Shown here in pieces: positions 60,001 through 63,194 of a DNA stretch of 64,000 nt. Below the pieces are notes generated by a model. That model was given only the letters and a program-made list of their open reading frames with translations. It made no database searches and was not told where the DNA came from. A program made the position numbers and the translations under genes. The DNA comes from Ligula intestinalis (Eukaryota > Platyhelminthes > Cestoda > Diphyllobothriidea > Diphyllobothriidae): the NCBI GenBank assembly GCA_036362985.1, contig JAYGXS010000001.1, positions 38,869,572 to 38,933,571 on the forward strand. Reading direction: 5' to 3'. Each line of letters begins with the position of its first letter. Positions within the stretch are counted from its first letter, which is position 1.

Positions 60001-61874
60001 ACTTTGAGGTCTCACGACAGCGTCCCTGACGCATCATGGAAGAGCGTAAGGCATCAACACCTATGCATCACTTAAAACGGTTGGGAAGAATAAGGCGTCG
60101 GAATTCACGCTCAATTACCCAATAATTTAGGTTGGGACCGTAGATCGTGCAAACCTGGAGTTGGATATGGCCGGCTGACAAAGGCTAATAAGCCAGAAAT
60201 GGCCATCCAGATTGCCCTTGACTTTGCCAGTACTCTGCTGTGCATGACTATCGCTCGCTATTTAAGTGTTTATGGTGGCTCTAGGTTGAACTTTAAGATT
60301 CAAAGGGACTAACAAGCCTGGTAACCCTAACAGTGAGCACTATTCGATCGTAATTAATATTCACAATCGCAACCAATAGGACAACGGACTAATAACTCAG
60401 CAGTAGAGCGTTCGGCTTAATGACCAAAGCTCGCGAATTCGAAGCCCAGGCGCTCCACAGCTGGGATTGTCATTTTTAGTATCCAAATATCCAGATAGAT
60501 CACATTTCGCTATGCAAGTGCTTGCGAGGGCTCTATATTGAACCCCACAACTCAATGGGACGAGTACGTTCCATAAACTAATCGACAAGCGCCAGTATAT
60601 AATATATGACAACAGTTCAAGCGTCTATTTCAAAGATGCCCATCAGCTGCTCAACAGCATGGAGAGGTCGGGACGTAGACTTACGCGTGGATTAGCTTTA
60701 AGTGATAGTAGACTTGTAGAGCCTTTTCCGCACTCTCTTTTCCCTCACCTACTGGTGTCCGATGTCAAGACAGAACCCAGAATATCGCAAGCGGAGTCGG
60801 TCGCGGGGGGCCGGTGCGATGTGAGTCTGCACCTGTGTGCGCCACCATGCCGTCCCTCTCTCCTTGTTCGAAATTTGTTATGGAGGCGCGGCCCGAATAA
60901 CGTTTGCCGTGCCCTGACCTAGCTGCCGTATTTGTCCAGTGCATCTACCCAGCGGATGGGCACCAGTCGCTTCATGACATATTTTTACAGACAAATTCAA
61001 TGTTCATAGGTGCTACTAGGGAAATATGAGTCTTCTAATTGGCATAGGCTATACGGCGCAGCGACAATCGAATCAAAGTCCGGGGAATTTTAACGGATGC
61101 GTACTATGGAACGTCAATTCTGCATTTTGCTACCGAATCAATCCCAAGCTACCTGGTTTTTAACTGATCGGAAACTTGTCCGGGAAATGTAAAAGTCGTG
61201 AAATTTGGCGCGCTTGTTGTGGAGGGTGGAGCAGTAGACAGAAGAATGAAAGAAAAGTTGGCACATAGAATTATCTATTCAACGCCGAGAACACACACAC
61301 ACATACCCATCACGAAGTTGCCAAGTGCCGGACTGCCAGCCAATCGTTCCTTGCCTCCGGTAAGGCGTTCAATCTCCTCGACTTTGGCCAAACTCATGGC
61401 CAGCACGGTGCCACCCAGGAGACTAGACGCGATGCCAGCTTGCGTCTCATGGTTGTCGGATGCCGACGACATGTTCAGCAGGGACCCCTCACCGACTACG
61501 GTAACGCAGGCTGCTCGGAAGATGTGGCCAATGTCCGAGAGACAGCTGCCATTTAGCATGGCCGAGGTAGAACAGTCAGTACCGGTGGTATTGATGGTAG
61601 CTCGCGATTGGCAGTTTGCAAGAGCACCCAGCAGGGGCGAAGCAGAACTGCTGCGCGTCCGGAAGGTGGATGATGATGCCGACAGAGGCGGCGGGTTCAC
61701 CGAGCGCGGTACGCTCGCCACATGACCCGTGGAGATTAGGCGAGCCAGTTGGAGGTGCAGACCCGTGCGCCGAGAGAGGTCACTCTCCAGGCGAACACGG
61801 ATATTAGTTAGCATCCAGCGAAAATCTGTTAAGTAATCCCTGTCGTCCTGGTCCTGTGTGTTTTCATGCAGGGT
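12916..61874 (-). CDS. SOS: Son of sevenless (SOS) Ras guanine nucleotide exchange factor, partial, eleven exons
   Basis: SOS proteins load GTP onto Ras at the membrane downstream of receptor tyrosine kinases, recruited by Grb2. Exons in transcript order: 61874-61307, 55406-55104, 50812-50560, 39565-38870, 36900-36531, 27857-27714, 24456-24274, 18530-17958, 17855-17727, 15289-14911 and 13598-12916. All junctions are GT-AG and in phase; the sum is 4281 nt (1426 residues plus stop). In this partial numbering: DH end 1-185, PH 186-372, linker and REM 375-660, CDC25 about 731-1073, tail 1074-1426 with PPPLPPRR twice. The domain order and the proline-rich tail distinguish SOS from RasGRF. The protein is divergent, with Ser/Gly/Pro/Ala/Thr-rich insertions in PH, the linker and CDC25. 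Compared with vertebrate SOS it lacks about 30-40 residues after PH and about 17 inside CDC25, so small exons may be missed. The 5' part lies beyond the window. Confidence 0.93.
13772..14010 (+). repeat. Interspersed repeat family Q, copy 1
   Basis: It shares CCTCTTTGTTTATT, GAGGTCATTGGCGCACAACG and the later GGAAATTTTGGAAATTT segment with copies near 17397, 29285 and 55915. It is the most diverged copy. Confidence 0.5.
14640..14830 (+). repeat. tRNA-derived SINE
   Basis: A tRNA-like head (A-box TCTCACTGGTTAGAGTG, B-box GGATCGAGCCT) is followed by the family core GGGTATGACTGTCTGAAGAC and GGCCAATGACCCAGAAATG. It lies in the SOS intron near the exon at 14911. Confidence 0.65.
14911..15289 (-). 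CDS. SOS: SOS exon: C-terminal tail, first part
   Basis: The acceptor follows CCCATTTCTTTTTCAG and the donor is GTGTCAG|GTAAAC. It reads in phase 0 from the previous exon (ERRLSKEAIQAANSLAS), then a low-complexity Ser/Thr/Pro-rich tail with PPSGEPSSPVS and SPAATARPASSP. No folded domain is visible, which fits the disordered SOS tail. The last base pairs with TG of the final exon to make Val. Confidence 0.82.
16641..16660. repeat. Poly-C run
   Basis: About 20 consecutive C inside the PLE 3' region. Length is unreliable in sequencing. Confidence 0.8.
16723..16762 (+). ncRNA. Hammerhead-like motif, second PLE family
   Basis: TTTGACGATGGACTAGCGTT, then AGAGCCCGAAAGCTCACAAT and AATAAAC. Box 1 is degenerate (TTGACGA). 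Its sister copy at 26014 pairs as GGACTC/GAGTTC. The position before AATAAA and at the PLE end supports the assignment. Confidence 0.42.
17397..17690 (+). repeat. Interspersed repeat family Q, copy 2
   Basis: It shares ATGTAAATTTTCTTAGATGT, GGTCATCGGTGCACGACGC, CAAGGACATTTCTCCACGA and TTTTGGAATTATATTTTCGA with the copies at 29285 and 55915. It ends 37 bp before an SOS exon boundary. Confidence 0.65.
17727..17855 (-). CDS. SOS: SOS exon: end of CDC25 catalytic domain
   Basis: A 102-nt intron separates it from the preceding exon. The acceptor is TTTGATTTGCAG and the donor GCTGTG|GTAAGC. The 43 codons include STEDFEHRMFKLSKSYEPG, matching the final E-F-x-D-x-L-F-x-x-S-x-x-x-E-P of the SOS catalytic domain. 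The exon was found by phase and motif because no long open frame contains it. Confidence 0.88.
17958..18530 (-). CDS. SOS: SOS exon: CDC25 catalytic domain with helical hairpin and a large insertion
   Basis: The acceptor is GCGTGTTGTAG and the donor ATCCAG|GTAGGC; 191 codons. It opens AIRRNRHYREVVDRVQ, parallel to the HYKKY helix of SOS. About 110 residues of Ser/Gly/Ala/His-rich sequence (with SSSSSGSSGG) follow where vertebrate SOS has about 15. Then comes GVPFFALNIITRLIHLELH, the helical hairpin that opens the Ras switches. Counting from the PFF motif, the positions I recall as SOS1 F929, L938 and E942 are kept; the N944 position is His here. ETLVNFAKCRIRSDIVEKF matches the L-I-N-F-x-K-R-R segment. 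Confidence 0.9.
18880..19425 (+). mobile_element. CR1-like LINE copy with internal deletion
   Basis: Bases from about 18880 match the RT start of the long copy (44281 onward: ATCCATGTGCGCCACATCGG). From about 18963 they match its 3' end (45583 onward: CTCGTCTCTCGCGGATCG). About 1.24 kb with the RT core is gone. It keeps the C-terminal zinc-ribbon-like CCPDCGVSPHDCRHLFAC and the (AC)n tail. Confidence 0.85.
19480..19680 (-). repeat. Degenerate telomere-like repeat (CCCTAA type)
   Basis: Many imperfect (A)CCCTAA/AACCTTAA units occur over 200 bp. The complement type (TTAGGG) appears at 30686-30790. Confidence 0.5.
20195..20640 (+). repeat. Composite repeat family R, copy without LINE insert
   Basis: It runs from TCTAAGCAGTG..ATCACTACAGTCATCAGATCG through GACTGCGTCCAGTCATGCC to GACGCCGGACAAxGCAATGT. 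Copies at 35205-36110 and 37475-38560 contain the same ends with a LINE derivative inside. Confidence 0.6.
20815..20831. repeat. Poly-C run
   Basis: 17 consecutive C. Confidence 0.85.
21200..21580 (+). repeat. Composite repeat family R, partial copy
   Basis: It contains GCGTCCGGCCAGGCC, GAGTCGGAAATAGCC and CTGCCAAGACATCTGGCCTT, parallel to the copies at 41640-41900 and 56930-58300. Confidence 0.5.
22035..22082. repeat. Imperfect GAT microsatellite
   Basis: Repeated ATGATG/CATGATGATGATCACGAT units. Confidence 0.75.
22523..22562. repeat. (AT)n microsatellite
   Basis: About 20 uninterrupted AT units. Confidence 0.95.
23979..24024. repeat. (AC)n microsatellite
   Basis: About 23 uninterrupted CA/AC units in the SOS intron, 250 bp before the exon ending at 24274. 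Confidence 0.95.
24274..24456 (-). CDS. SOS: SOS exon: CDC25 catalytic domain, central helices
   Basis: The acceptor is GTTTTGTTTTGCAG and the donor TTCCAG|GTGTGT; 61 codons in phase 0. It reads FHRWLVYSILSERNAEDR, then IQRVLDLMLIFEYFQNQQGL and LVSSGVFRLKKSF. This matches the W-x-x-x-x-I-x-x-x-x-x-x-x-x-R helix and the 'N-F-N-x-x-x-x-x-x-x-x-L-x-x-x-x-V-x-R-L' motif of RasGEF domains, although the usual NFN is replaced by NQQ. Confidence 0.94.
25205..25340 (+). repeat. tRNA-derived SINE-like fragment
   Basis: ACATGTCCGTAGTTTAATGG and TTAGAGCCTCGGTTGG form a tRNA-like 5' half; the downstream GACTGGGCTTCACGGATG is unlike the other SINE copies. Confidence 0.35.
25550..25760 (-). mobile_element. 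PLE 3' fragment, inverted arm
   Basis: Read on the minus strand, it parallels the plus-strand PLE end at 25840-26100 (CTGCGCAGGGCTCTGTATGC versus CTGCGCAGAGCTCTGTATAC). The two arms form a head-to-head inverted pair. Confidence 0.6.
25840..26100 (+). mobile_element. PLE 3' fragment with endonuclease tail and hammerhead-like end
   Basis: The frame reads VEAWTPDCSRTNRCVDLEPV then YRALRSHLQ, parallel to IEAWAS..NRSIDRAPAYIALR of the 16.1-kb copy. It ends with a hammerhead-like motif and AATAAACTGAT. Confidence 0.7.
26014..26052 (+). ncRNA. Hammerhead-like motif, second PLE family
   Basis: CTCTGCCGATGGACTCCGGC, then GTAAGTTCGAAAGCCCAAAA and GAATAAAC. GGACTC can pair with GAGTTC-like bases before GAAA. 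Box 1 is CTGCCGA, so it is degenerate. Confidence 0.42.
26450..27705 (+). mobile_element. RTE-clade LINE, 5'-truncated
   Basis: RTE-type RT motifs: QIFTLRQILEFRHSYQQPT, CFVDFATAFDSVHRDSLW, SGVRQGCVLSPIFFN, then a broken Y-x-D-D (LDYTD, stop), LSINAGKTKVF and GSKYLGARLL. The C-terminus follows after frame breaks: RRLRWFGHVL and the RRRGGQPKTWLD segment. The tail is tandem ACAAGT units. It is truncated within the RT and no endonuclease is present. It ends 8 bp outside the SOS exon 27714-27857, in opposite orientation to the gene. Confidence 0.88.
27714..27857 (-). CDS. SOS: SOS exon: start of CDC25 catalytic domain
   Basis: The acceptor follows CCCCGTTTTCTACAG and the donor is AATAAG|GTGAGC. 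Its 48 codons begin IHPTELAEQVTLHEWDLYR and continue to NFLEVVGG and KAPNLHACKDFSN. This is the H-P-x-E-I-A-x-Q-L-T-L-x-E-x-x-L-Y block shared by RasGEF domains. An RTE retrotransposon tail lies 8 bp beyond the donor dinucleotide. Confidence 0.95.
28067..28079. repeat. Poly-G run
   Basis: 13 consecutive G. Confidence 0.85.
28640..28745 (+). mobile_element. PLE 3' end with hammerhead motif
   Basis: It holds the family end GCGATCGCATCTTTTTCTTT after a hammerhead-like motif and AATAAAAGT. The same family occurs at 34780-34880. Confidence 0.55.
28655..28696 (+). ncRNA. Hammerhead motif, third PLE family (partly decayed)
   Basis: CTCTGATGAAGAATCCACGA, then CGGATGTAGAAAAATCAAGC. Box 1 CTGATGA is intact, stem II is ATCC/GGAT, and GAAA is present. 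The GTC cleavage triplet is mutated to ATC. AATAAA follows 4 nt later. Confidence 0.55.
29285..29665 (+). repeat. Interspersed repeat family Q, copy 3
   Basis: Strong match to 55915-56275 (ATTTTCTTATATATACGTxG, GACGAACTxTCCAAGGATA, CACGACGTCGACAA). It contains an extra 19-bp perfect inverted repeat and ends in (TC)n. Confidence 0.7.
29552..29591. repeat. Perfect 19-bp inverted repeat
   Basis: AAATTAAGCGCACAAAATT, a 2-base spacer, then its exact reverse complement. It is absent from the other copies of the same repeat family. Confidence 0.95.
29706..29983 (-). mobile_element. PLE 3' end, left of the gap
   Basis: On the minus strand, ATCCTTTTACACCTCTCCCC, TATATTACTGTATTGCCTGA and ATCGAAAACGTTTGTTCGC match the plus strand right of the gap. 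This gives an inverted pair around the N run. Confidence 0.75.
29850..29883 (-). ncRNA. Hammerhead-like motif, fourth PLE family
   Basis: The minus strand reads TTGCCTGATGATGAATTAAT then CGAAAACGTTTGTTCG. Box 1 CTGATGA and GAAA are intact, but stem II (GA..TC) is weak. Confidence 0.4.
29984..30383. other. Assembly gap (400 N)
   Basis: Exactly 400 unresolved bases, inside an SOS intron and between two inverted PLE ends. Confidence 1.
30384..30600 (+). mobile_element. PLE 3' end, right of the gap
   Basis: The plus-strand partner of 29706-29983 (CCTTGATCCTTTTACACCTC onward). About 140 bp are near-identical before the copies diverge after CTTGACTTC. Confidence 0.75.
30474..30506 (+). ncRNA. Hammerhead-like motif, fourth PLE family
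   Basis: TGCCTGATGATGAATTAATC then GAAAACGTTCGTTCGC. Both core boxes are intact and stem II is weak. Identical core to the inverted copy left of the gap. Confidence 0.4.
30686..30790 (+). repeat. Degenerate telomere-like repeat (TTAGGG type)
   Basis: Repeated GGGTTAGGGT, GGTTTAGGGTAG and CTAGGGTTAAG units spread over 100 bp. Confidence 0.55.
31553..31947 (-). mobile_element. Head-to-tail derivative of the CR1-like LINE
   Basis: On the minus strand the LINE 5' UTR (CAGCAGACGTGTCTTCG) and ORF start (TTTTTGATGATAGAACAGCC..CTGCTCCGACTCC) are joined directly to the 3' coding end (TTCGCCAGTACCAACACCG, CPNWGVSPHDC). The junction shares CTCCT/CTCCTTCGCC, a microhomology. It ends with GGGCTACGACACACACGCAC. 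Confidence 0.82.
31975..34415 (-). mobile_element. CR1-like LINE lacking the RT core
   Basis: The order on minus is 5' UTR, 2A-like start (MEQPLPATLLRLLLAAGIEA..), apurinic endonuclease (ILQLNANGLLGKLDQLLAFM, LGDFNAYHDLWCSNL, LGSDHLPIVLEL), a linker, then C-terminal RT tail SRCTKVLKALAGTSWG and CYKMSPIDHLHAEVSVLPVA, and the Cys/His end CCPDRGVSPHDC. The sequence jumps from SPRSAPIPKSQR (about 32820) to the SKVSRCTK region, skipping about 1 kb with all RT catalytic motifs. Several frameshifts. The 2A ends PGL instead of PGP. Confidence 0.86.
34675..34767. mobile_element. Pogo/Tigger-like MITE remnant
   Basis: GCTTATTAAGCCCACTTTGT, GGGCCCGAGGTGGGCTTAAT and GACCGGCGACTACCG are one terminus of the family at 46350 and 57662. 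The other terminus is missing. Confidence 0.6.
34780..34880 (+). mobile_element. PLE 3' end with hammerhead motif
   Basis: It ends CAGCGATTACTCGTCTTCTT after AATAAAATTC; same family as 28640-28745. Confidence 0.55.
34793..34836 (+). ncRNA. Hammerhead-like motif, third PLE family
   Basis: CTATGATGGAGAATCCGCGA, then TGGATGTCGGAACGTCAGGC and AAATAAA. Stem II ATCC/GGAT pairs. Box 2 is GGAA instead of GAAA and box 1 is altered. Confidence 0.45.
35395..35655 (+). mobile_element. LINE head-tail derivative, unit 1
   Basis: It carries the 5' UTR (CAGACGCGTCTTCGACCGCG), the ORF start MAEQPLLTMLLRLLLLAAGI ending in EAHPAE, then the LINE's last bases (TTCCGGATCCACCAAGGGCT). The 2A-like motif is cut at GIEA(H)P. 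Confidence 0.78.
35656..35868 (+). mobile_element. LINE head-tail derivative, unit 2 (tandem)
   Basis: It repeats unit 1 starting at the CCCTGGGGTGGGAA boundary: 5' UTR, MTEQPLPTMLLLLAAAGIEA, then GCTCCGGATCCAACAAGGGC. The tandem placement suggests unequal exchange or repeated insertion. Confidence 0.78.
36531..36900 (-). CDS. SOS: SOS exon: C-terminal REM domain and linker into CDC25
   Basis: The acceptor is GTTTTCAG and the donor CTTCAA|GTGCGT. It opens (R)VMMFLSRWVRSPRLFEIDF, the SOS 'R-V-L-N-V-x-R-H-W-V' helix. LCARLSEFLSEV and ARAIEQWI complete the REM helices. A Pro/Ser-rich linker follows, then FDGPDHIDLLQ, which runs directly into IHP of the next exon exactly as the catalytic domain begins in SOS. 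Confidence 0.92.
37475..38560 (+). repeat. Composite repeat R with one LINE derivative inside
   Basis: It opens TCTAAGCAGTGGGTGTGCTG and ends CCTGTTGGTCCAGCGCATCT. The LINE derivative (37735-37990, minus strand) sits at the same place relative to the flanks as in 35205-36110. Confidence 0.7.
37735..37990 (-). mobile_element. LINE head-tail derivative
   Basis: Minus strand: ACCACAGCAGACGCG, ORF start FLMTEQPLPTMLLRLLLLAT then GIEAHPAG, then GGATCCAACAAGGGCTAC. Confidence 0.78.
38870..39565 (-). CDS. SOS: SOS exon: post-PH linker and N-terminal half of the REM domain
   Basis: The acceptor is CCCTTTCTTAG and the donor CAGAGCAG|GTTAGT. It opens FTRPDTPNVIVFEQP, parallel to the segment after PH in SOS. 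An acidic stretch (DDLLEDDLADLGLTDEED) and a Ser/Thr/Pro/Ala-rich insertion with seven consecutive Thr follow. The REM (RasGEF-N) domain begins IRFATVEKLVERLTYPTYF and includes YLTPEQLLSLLIERFNVPDP, the most SOS-like segment of the gene. It ends MLRRFRSGYKFRVQS, with the last two bases shared with the next exon. Confidence 0.93.
39958..40560 (+). mobile_element. PLE GIY-YIG endonuclease fragment, fourth family
   Basis: The plus frame from 40010 reads CIYSCTCSRGTGYIGRSSRH then LYKRIKEHRPTWL (Y-S-C ... G-Y-I-G-R-x-S-x-x-L-x-x-R-I-x-E-H), the core of a GIY-YIG nuclease. It runs open for 140 codons, ending PRSGWLPLVKIDEHYGPLV. A hammerhead-like end follows. The RT is absent. Confidence 0.78.
40461..40493 (+). 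ncRNA. Decayed hammerhead-like motif, fourth PLE family
   Basis: GCCTGAAGAAAATTGATCGA then AAGTGCACGTACGCTCGC parallels CCTGATGATGAATTAATCGA at 30474. Box 1 is mutated (CTGAAGA). Confidence 0.4.
41283..41503 (-). mobile_element. LINE head-tail derivative
   Basis: Minus strand: GGAACCACAGCAGACGCGTC, then the ORF start region, then GGCGGGGTTCCGGATCC and AAAAAGGGCTACTTGC. The ORF is frame-broken. Confidence 0.75.
41510..41900 (+). repeat. Composite repeat R, partial copy beside a LINE derivative
   Basis: It includes AGACACATGACCTTGAGGTA and GTTGGTCCAGCGCATTTACC, the same end as at 38540. Confidence 0.6.
42689..44185 (+). CDS. LINE ORF: 2A-like leader, PHD finger, apurinic endonuclease
   Basis: Residues 13-29 read LLRLLLLAAGIEANPGP, a 2A-like motif (ribosome skipping between G28 and P29). 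Residues 33-78 form a C4HC3 PHD finger: C33, C36, C49, C52, H57, C60, C75, C78. The endonuclease starts at about 112 (LKILQFNANGLLGKLDQLL, AIQETKW) and has LVLGDFNGHHDLWCSN and LGSDHLPIVLEL, including the final S-D-H. Compared with the minus-strand copy about 10 residues are lost just before GSDHLP. The PLE-free, retrotransposon-type role is DNA nicking for target-primed reverse transcription. The frame ends early by frameshift. Confidence 0.88.
   Translation: MFLMTEQPLPATLLRLLLLAAGIEANPGPLLYCSFCRIRLGRRDWSVRCGSCNGWRHLRCSGLAKAADWSPAFACPSCPVPPPITMPPARPVLNPNPLVSDLASPPGLKILQFNANGLLGKLDQLLAFMRLHSIAVAAIQETKWSNSTKVPSCADYTNVRRDRGRNKGGGLAFLVNKSIAHHQLPLLVADTTEVLAMFLDIDPAPLTVVNVYIPPTSSCSSGFTASIAPYLPSGDSLVLGDFNGHHDLWCSNLAADPRGEALADEIEHAPFAVLNENSQTRLPTNGTSSSSDVSLASLSLGSDHLPIVLELATAAERIQAPNRHFINFKKANWAAFTTECEVKIDGLPPPTRRALRRLLLAAASHHIHYDRIPLLRPNYPPEASRLERERDEIRARDASDPRVGELNGIITKTINDGKRQCLHELVSGCNFSGNSAATWKLLRNLTKPRADTSNQSISFGDGKFISNNGKIAAKMNKLFSPRSAPSPKSQRSLLRLLR
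44200..46013 (+). pseudogene. LINE reverse transcriptase and C-terminal segment, frame-broken
   Basis: RT motifs in order over three frames: GSDGLAPIHVRHIGP, YRPIALLSPLAKILERLV, HGFRSGRGTTTALFEL, VSIDLSRAFDCVRRDQLL, CVPQGSLLSPTLFNIYM, YADDVSLF, and KLLGVRFDPLFTF. The C-terminal segment has CCPDCDVSPHDCRQMFAC. All catalytic Asp positions are visible, so decay is recent. Confidence 0.88.
46350..46760. mobile_element. Pogo/Tigger-like MITE (411 bp)
   Basis: It begins CAGTAGTCACCGGCTATTAA and ends TTCATAACCGGCGACTACTG, with TA on both sides. No transposase. Internally, further GGGCTTAATA/CCGGCG units recur. Confidence 0.85.
46761..47820. other. Unassigned intron sequence
   Basis: AT-rich; I see no gene or known repeat in it. 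Confidence 0.4.
48118..48335 (+). repeat. tRNA-derived SINE with pol III boxes
   Basis: Head: A-box GTAGCTCAATGGTTAAGATG, B-box CGAGTTCGAAACTCG. Core: GGGTATCGCTAGCTGACGA and GGCTAATGAGCCAGGAATG. It is the best-preserved SINE head in the window. Confidence 0.72.
48951..49305. mobile_element. Pogo/Tigger-like MITE, truncated
   Basis: It starts CAGTAGTCGCCGGTTATTAA after TA, and matches the reverse complement of the 57.66-kb copy through the GCCTGTAGAC segment. The second terminus is missing. Confidence 0.75.
49430..50020 (-). repeat. About 500-bp interspersed repeat, copy 2
   Basis: Reverse complement of 8820-9350 (see there). Open frames across it are shadows. Confidence 0.6.
50440..50500. 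repeat. (CAA)n-rich low-complexity tract
   Basis: Runs of ACAAC/AACAAAAACAA just downstream (in SOS sense) of the exon at 50560. Confidence 0.8.
50560..50812 (-). CDS. SOS: SOS exon: PH domain, second half
   Basis: The acceptor follows CTCTGCCACCCCCGCAG and the donor is CTCG|GTGAGC. After a Ser/Gly/Thr-rich loop of about 55 residues comes NIQRIWFEAPSPEEKADWM then ASLLSIQTS, the last strand and C-terminal helix of a PH domain with its invariant Trp. Its two final bases join the next exon's A to form CGA (Arg), matching the R-F that opens the post-PH segment in SOS. Confidence 0.9.
51490..51800 (-). mobile_element. PLE N-terminal region fragment
   Basis: The minus frame reads ERVIANRAGELRSRRDKEL, AGKFQKKLCP and ETLVHNLSFRELTPVKLREH. 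The L-V-H-N-L-S pattern is typical upstream of PLE RT. It lies head-to-head with the plus-strand PLE at 51950. Confidence 0.6.
51950..53230 (+). mobile_element. PLE fragment: linker and decayed GIY-YIG endonuclease
   Basis: The plus frame reads LCKRVKTQCIEAGDKAAEL, FTTNGYSRHFL, PRMWRAMRYIEHVSEPVA, then NFVYCVHCSYCEANYTGR. It matches the linker and endonuclease start of the 4.2-kb copy residue by residue. Stops follow. The 3' region has a C run and a hammerhead remnant. Confidence 0.8.
53158..53185 (+). ncRNA. Hammerhead remnant (3' half only)
   Basis: TTTCGAAACGTCAGGATATT keeps the GAAA box and GTC cleavage triplet. Box 1 is not found upstream. Confidence 0.35.
53300..53400 (+). repeat. SINE core fragment
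   Basis: GGTTGGGTATGACCGGCTGA, CGACGGCTAATAAGCCAG and AAATGGCCATTCC; the best copy of the family core. Confidence 0.65.
53500..55100. other. Unassigned intron sequence
   Basis: It contains two related blocks, TGAATAAACA(A)xTGCCGCCGGC, at about 53802 and 54640, with no gene recognised. Confidence 0.4.
55104..55406 (-). CDS. SOS: SOS exon: PH domain, first half
   Basis: The acceptor is CTCGCACTCAG and the donor GGAG|GTGAGT. It encodes (E)GRLLVREES then ASERHVYLFTNCMLMCKR, the typical PH strands 1-3 (E-G-x-L ... R-H-x-F-L-F-x-x-x-L-x-x-C-K). LPLDLIHVID follows and then a longer loop than in vertebrate SOS. It splices with one base of a Gly/Val codon, in phase with the next exon. Confidence 0.9.
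55915..56275 (+). repeat. Interspersed repeat family Q, copy 4
   Basis: It matches 29285-29665 along most of its length, including AAAACCGATTTTTATCCCTC and the (TC)n end. Confidence 0.7.
57044..58254 (-). mobile_element. RTE LINE tail carrying a nested MITE
   Basis: Minus strand: ends with ACAAGTACAAGTACG; frames read QLRWFGHVL-like, RRRGGQLKTWLD-like and RRWRRDWVELSRSA-like segments of the RTE C-terminus, as at 27.4 kb. GAAACAG(T/C)CG flanks both sides, a likely 10-bp target duplication. The copy is strongly 5'-truncated. Confidence 0.82.
57662..58248. mobile_element. Pogo/Tigger-like MITE (587 bp), nested in RTE
   Basis: CAGTAGTCGCCGGTTATTAA and AACAGCCGGCGACTACTG termini, flanked by TA on both sides. 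No transposase ORF. It is the longest copy of its family here. Confidence 0.88.
59276..59299. repeat. Poly-G run
   Basis: About 24 consecutive G. Confidence 0.9.
59360..60140. other. Unassigned intron sequence
   Basis: I see no gene or recognised repeat. Confidence 0.4.
60150..60245 (+). repeat. SINE core fragment
   Basis: TTGGATATGGCCGGCTGACA, AAGGCTAATAAGCCAGAAAT and GGCCATCC match the core at 53300. Confidence 0.62.
60384..60460 (+). ncRNA. tRNA-like sequence (SINE head or pseudo-tRNA)
   Basis: A-box TAACTCAGCAGTAGAGCG and B-box GAATTCGAAGCCC with tRNA-like spacing. The acceptor stem does not pair fully. Confidence 0.45.
60690..60960 (+). repeat. Composite repeat R, end fragment
   Basis: GGCCCGAATAACGTTTGCCG and TTGTCCAGTGCATCTACC parallel CCCGGATAACGCCTGCCATA and GTTGGTCCAGCGCATCT near 38495-38545. 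Confidence 0.5.
61307..61874 (-). CDS. SOS: SOS exon: end of DH domain and start of PH domain
   Basis: The acceptor follows CTCTCTGCCCTCTCCAG and the donor is ATGG|GTATGT. The exon starts in phase 0 with TLHENTQDQDDRDYL, which matches the last DH helices of SOS (acidic Q-E/D-D/R-ECL pattern). A Ser/Pro-rich and Ala-rich insertion follows, then AKVEEIERLTGG..LGNFVM, the conserved segment that leads into the PH domain. The last base pairs with AG of the next exon to make the Glu of the EGRLLV start of PH. Earlier DH exons were not found between 61875 and 64000. Confidence 0.88.
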
Positions 61875-63190
61875 CTGGAGAGGGCAGAGAGGAGGGCATT
61901 TGTGAGAAATGGAAAAGGAAATACCAACAGAACTCAGTGGAATACGGCTGGCAAACGCCTACACTCCCATCTACATGCAAAACCAGGCAGTTCGTTGTCT
62001 AGTGTAAGGAATAAGTATGTAGCGTTCGGGCATGTGTAGAAAGCCGACTGTTGGACTCCGTCTACCGCCAGTGCGTGTGCTTTGTAAAAGTCACAACGCT
62101 TGTCCTACAGACTGAACAACGTCAGATGCAAACTATCTCTTGTCGTATAGGTGTATTTCATCCATGCGTCTTACGTAAAATTATACGTTCTCATTGAGCA
62201 AAGTAGCAGAAGACACAGAACAATTTAGGTGGCAAATACAGCAGATGGATTGTCTCATGAAATGTCAACGAAAATTCTGAAACTAAGGTTTTCAAGTCGA
62301 AAACAGTTACTTAGGCATAGTTGCAAGATTCACTAGTCTTACAGTCTAGTCTCGTGATAGTTCAGGCACGTCAAGATGCCGGCTTTTGGTAGCATGGCTT
62401 TTTCTCATTAATTTTCGAAGTCTTCATACATTCAGATGTATATTGTAGAAAACATGCATGAAAATATCCCTTCTTGTACTTATTTGGTAGAATATTGTGT
62501 CGCTTCAAAGTTCCGAATTGGGGTACTTTTTAAGACCATGAAACTGCCATTCACAGAACACCGTATGTGTGTGTGTTTATAAATGCCGATTATAAAGTAT
62601 GCAATACCATCCATATCAACTGCAAATTTTTGTGAGTAATATGAAACGCCTTCTTCAAAATATCTGAGTTTTCTTAGACGCAATGCATATAGCATGTAGG
62701 TTGAAAACACTAAATGCAAGTGCAAAGGCAGGTCAGATTCAAAATTTAAAAAAAAAATTAAAAAGACCCAGACAAACAAAAGACACTATTTATTTAAACA
62801 TACATTGAAAGAAGACCCAATTTACAAACCAAATAAGCATAGGAAAGAATATTTTCGTGCCCAGTTCCCATTAAATGTTTGCATTGATAAGGACATTGAA
62901 AACCAATGAGAAAAGTGTATCCTACCAGAGTACTCGGTTGTTCAGTGACGTTTTGGCAGATGACTGGGAAGACGTCAATTCAGAAAATGGCATTCCAACT
63001 TTACAGAAATATCTTGCGAGTATGCTGCATGGTAAGTAATATTACCACCCTACTTACGTAACTTCTTCGAAACGAAAAAAAAACATTCCAGAATTTCGGT
63101 TAACATTTCATGAAATAGCAAATGCACCGTACCGCTGAGCGCCTTTTTCCGGTCTCATTTCCTTGAACTGCTTTGTCAGAGAGTCATAAC
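61875..63190. other. SOS intron, 5' side
   Basis: No DH exon found. Only AT-rich sequence with a short TG repeat near 62565. Confidence 0.4.
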
Positions 63191-63194
63191 CTCG

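Noticed and set aside
61198..61725. Plus-strand frame of 175 codons
   Set aside because: Antisense of the SOS exon 61307-61874, whose splice phases and DH/PH motifs are convincing.
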